Assembly (NCBI RefSeq): GCF_015477605.1
Contig: NZ_JADLQX010000005.1
Coordinates: 62,001 to 126,000, forward strand
Length of the DNA: 64,000 bases
Source of the DNA: Nocardia amamiensis
Lineage (GTDB): Bacteria > Actinomycetota > Actinomycetes > Mycobacteriales > Mycobacteriaceae
Reading direction: 5' to 3'
Shown: piece by piece, positions 62,901 to 64,000 of the stretch
Layout: each line of letters opens with the position of its first letter
How positions within the stretch are numbered: position 1 is the first letter of the stretch
Program-made: the position numbers and the translations under genes
Notes under the pieces: model-generated
Seen by the model: only the letters and a program-made list of their open reading frames with translations
What the model was told of the DNA's origin: nothing
The model's database searches: none

Positions 62901-64000
62901 CGCCGGCTTCGGCCAGGCTCACCGAGTCCGCGGTCGCGAATCGCTCGGTGCCCGCAGCGGATTTCGCGGCGACCCACCCGTCCGAGACCACCAGTTGCAG
63001 GCCGCGGCGCACGGCGAGACCGGTCTGCGGCGCGGTGAGGTCGAGCACGGTCACCGAGTCCAGGCCCGCGTCGCTGACGATCCGCTCGGTTCCGCTGACG
63101 AAACCGTCGTCGATGATGACGAGTAGGTGGATCCGGCCCACGGTCGGCTGCGCGTTACGCATGAACCGGCCGCGTTCGAGCAGCTCGGCGGCCATGGCGG
63201 TTTCGAGTTCGCCCAGCGACCGGTACATCATGCGAGCCGATCCGATGCCGTCGCGATCGACCGGATGCTGCAGGTGCGGAAGCCACTTCGCCCACGACCA
63301 CGCCGCGCCGTCGGGATCGCCGCAGATGATGGCGACCGCGGTGTGGTCGGGTCCGTGGAACGCGGTGAACTCCATCAGCATCGACCGCACCAGCATGCGG
63401 GTCTGTGCCGGGTCGCCCTCGATGTTGACGGCCGGGAACGCACGCAGCGAGATCGCGGTCGGCAGGTTGTGCACCACCGAATGGGTGCGCACGAAACGAC
63501 GCAGCGCCACCGTCGACACCGGCTCCAGATCCTCCAGCGGACCCGTCTCCGGCCTGGCCAGCTTGGTCGCCAACCGGTGGCTGCCGACGCCGACGCGCAC
63601 GTGCCCGAAATCCGGGTCGTTGGGGCGGCGCTCCCACATGCGCCGGGTGCCGACCAGCGACTGGAGATCGGCCGGGTCCGGATGACTCCACAGCAGCGCG
63701 TCGAGCTGCGCGCGCCCGGTCTTGCGGACGTCCCTGCGCACCTGGTCCAGGTACCGGAAGTAGTCCTTGCGTTCCTCGTTGAGCTCCGCGGCCTTCTTCG
63801 GCCCGCCCCCGCCCCGGTATCCCGCCATCATGCCGACCATCGACATGATCATCATCATCGGGAACATCATCATGAACGGATTGGCCAGCAGGCTGCGGCC
63901 CATCATGACCATCATCGCGATCATGCCGACCACGGCGACCACCATCACCACCGGCATGAGCTTCATCAGCAGCCCGGTCGGTATCGGACGGGCGATCTCC
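59983..64000 (-). CDS. eccC: Second EccC-type T7SS ATPase (5' end outside window)
   Basis: An EccC paralogue of more than 1330 residues continues past the right edge; roughly the first 25-35 residues are missing. Two Met-rich membrane helices are followed by three ATPase domains. From the Met at 63966, Walker A of domain 1 is GATGSGKS (445-452). Domain 2 has GGPQSGKS. Domain 3 has ADVECGKT, with Ala in place of the first Gly. Long blocks match the ESX-4 EccC nearly word for word (GLCIGATGSGKSEFLRTLVLS, VDFKGGATFLGL). It differs in a Pro/Leu-rich insert before domain 2 (LPPPPGSLELPPPPGE type). Other genes of this system would lie beyond the window. Confidence 0.92.
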   Translation of the reverse strand, partial: EIARPIPTGLLMKLMPVVMVVAVVGMIAMMVMMGRSLLANPFMMMFPMMMIMSMVGMMAGYRGGGGPKKAAELNEERKDYFRYLDQVRRDVRKTGRAQLDALLWSHPDPADLQSLVGTRRMWERRPNDPDFGHVRVGVGSHRLATKLARPETGPLEDLEPVSTVALRRFVRTHSVVHNLPTAISLRAFPAVNIEGDPAQTRMLVRSMLMEFTAFHGPDHTAVAIICGDPDGAAWSWAKWLPHLQHPVDRDGIGSARMMYRSLGELETAMAAELLERGRFMRNAQPTVGRIHLLVIIDDGFVSGTERIVSDAGLDSVTVLDLTAPQTGLAVRRGLQLVVSDGWVAAKSAAGTERFATADSVSLAEAGALARDLARYRVATAAQIVSLGDETRAVPGLMALLKIPDAAQIDPAVVWRPRSDRERLRVPIGVTPDGTPVEIDIKESAENGMGPHGLCIGATGSGKSEFLRTLVLSLVATHSPDLLNLVLVDFKGGATFLGLESLPHVAAVITNLEEELSMVDRMKDALSGEMNRRQELLRSAGNFANVTEYEKARAAGAQLDPLPALFVVVDEFSELLSQKPDFADLFVMIGRLGRSLRVHLLLASQRLEENKLRGLDSHLSYRIGLRTFSANESRAVLGITDAYHLPSVPGSAYLKSDADDPLRFNAAYVSGPYVSPRGSQQVDGRAVGGQSPVVFTASTVEQPEQAAHRESTAPHGLPELPPPPGSLELPPPPGELDLAEEPLEVARPVEAVPATLLQVVVGRLTGHGRPAHEVWLPPLDESPSVDMLLPDPDWKSPVNRHGQLWMPIGVIDKPYEQRRDVLVIDLSGGQGNLAVVGGPQSGKSTTLRTVIMAAAATHTPEQVQFYCLDFGGGTLAGLADLPHVGSVAGRLEVDRVRRTVAEMTTLLHQREERFRELGIESIHEFRRRKAKLAMMTETERAADPLSEDLFGDVFVVVDGWPTIRAEFDVLEPAFNALAAQGLSYGIHLMVSANRWAEIRPAVKDLIGTRLELRLGDPADSEMDRRTAVLVPMGRPGRGLTPDRLHMLIALPRLDSDSDPQTLPEGVGAAKQQLNELYGGRRAPEVRMLPMEIPREQVLAAARARGIEQGPTRVVVGLGESELQPLVLDFGAQPHFMAFADVECGKTTLLRNIVLGIAENSTADQARVILIDYRRTMLGVLEGDQLAGYSTSSQTSVGMIKEVAGYLAKRIPGSDITPQQLRERSWWSGPEIYIVVDDYDMVAVGQNPLEPLLEFLPQARDIGMHLIVTRRSGGASRALYDKVLGRMKEISVDALLMSAPKDEGKFLGDIRSAKLPPGRGTLISRSREPEMIQIAYLPPL

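Noticed and set aside
1..64000. tRNA, rRNA or insertion-sequence genes
   Set aside because: No cloverleaf ending, rRNA segment, transposase motif or terminal inverted repeats with a transposase were seen. A covariance-model search was not possible here.

Overview
The window is high-GC actinobacterial DNA. It most likely comes from Nocardia or a close relative in the Mycobacteriales. The evidence is the gene order glmM-rpsI-rplM and infA-rpmJ-rpsM-rpsK-rpsD-rpoA-rplQ-truA with a type VII secretion (ESX-4) locus between the two ribosomal blocks, as I recall it from Mycobacterium tuberculosis. Supporting points are a long N-terminal extension on S9, tandem lipoproteins of a Nocardia-type family and an EspI-like protein. 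Species-level assignment is inference.

Layout. 1-3.8 kb: a PspC protein, an ABC-F ATPase, and a WYL regulator followed by two overlapping small enzyme-like genes. 3.8-6.5 kb (minus): glmM, rpsI, rplM. 6.7-20 kb: a block of envelope and signalling genes beside ESX-4: an actin-like T7SS-associated protein, an ABC transporter with two FHA domains, a zinc-peptidase lipoprotein, a cytoplasmic FHA protein, three tandem paralogous lipoproteins and a receptor Ser/Thr kinase. 20.3-37.4 kb: the ESX-4 core (two WXG100 proteins, an Rv3446c-like protein, EccC, EccD, MycP, EccB, EccE). A roughly 4.5 kb accessory segment splits it between mycP and eccB (K+ channel, SapA-like secreted protein, XRE regulator, four tiny overlapping ORFs). 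37.4-48 kb: FMN reductase, Rv3651-like protein, epimerase and MTA phosphorylase, CsoR, a transporter / two-component / TAXI binding-protein operon, an F420 oxidoreductase and Hsp20. 48-53 kb (minus): truA, rplQ, rpoA, rpsD, rpsK, rpsM, rpmJ, infA. 53.3-64 kb: two repeat-derived mini-ORFs leading into a 1418-residue EspI-like P-loop protein, a DUF4254-like protein, a GntR regulator, a GNAT enzyme, and most of a second EccC that runs off the right edge.

How the parts fit. EccB, EccC, EccD, EccE and MycP should form the membrane channel that exports the WXG100 pair. The receptor kinase and the three FHA domains in the same block offer a phospho-threonine circuit acting on an envelope transporter and perhaps on secretion; this link is inference. 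The second EccC with the EspI-like ATPase suggests a second T7SS station continuing beyond the window, with the main ribosomal operon between the two. The most unusual sequence-level items are the split ESX-4 locus, the overlapping mini-ORF repeats before the EspI-like gene, a 51-bp in-frame tandem repeat inside the TAXI binding protein, a large hairpin with exact flanking direct repeats upstream of glmM, and an ECF-sigma-like promoter before the WXG100 pair.
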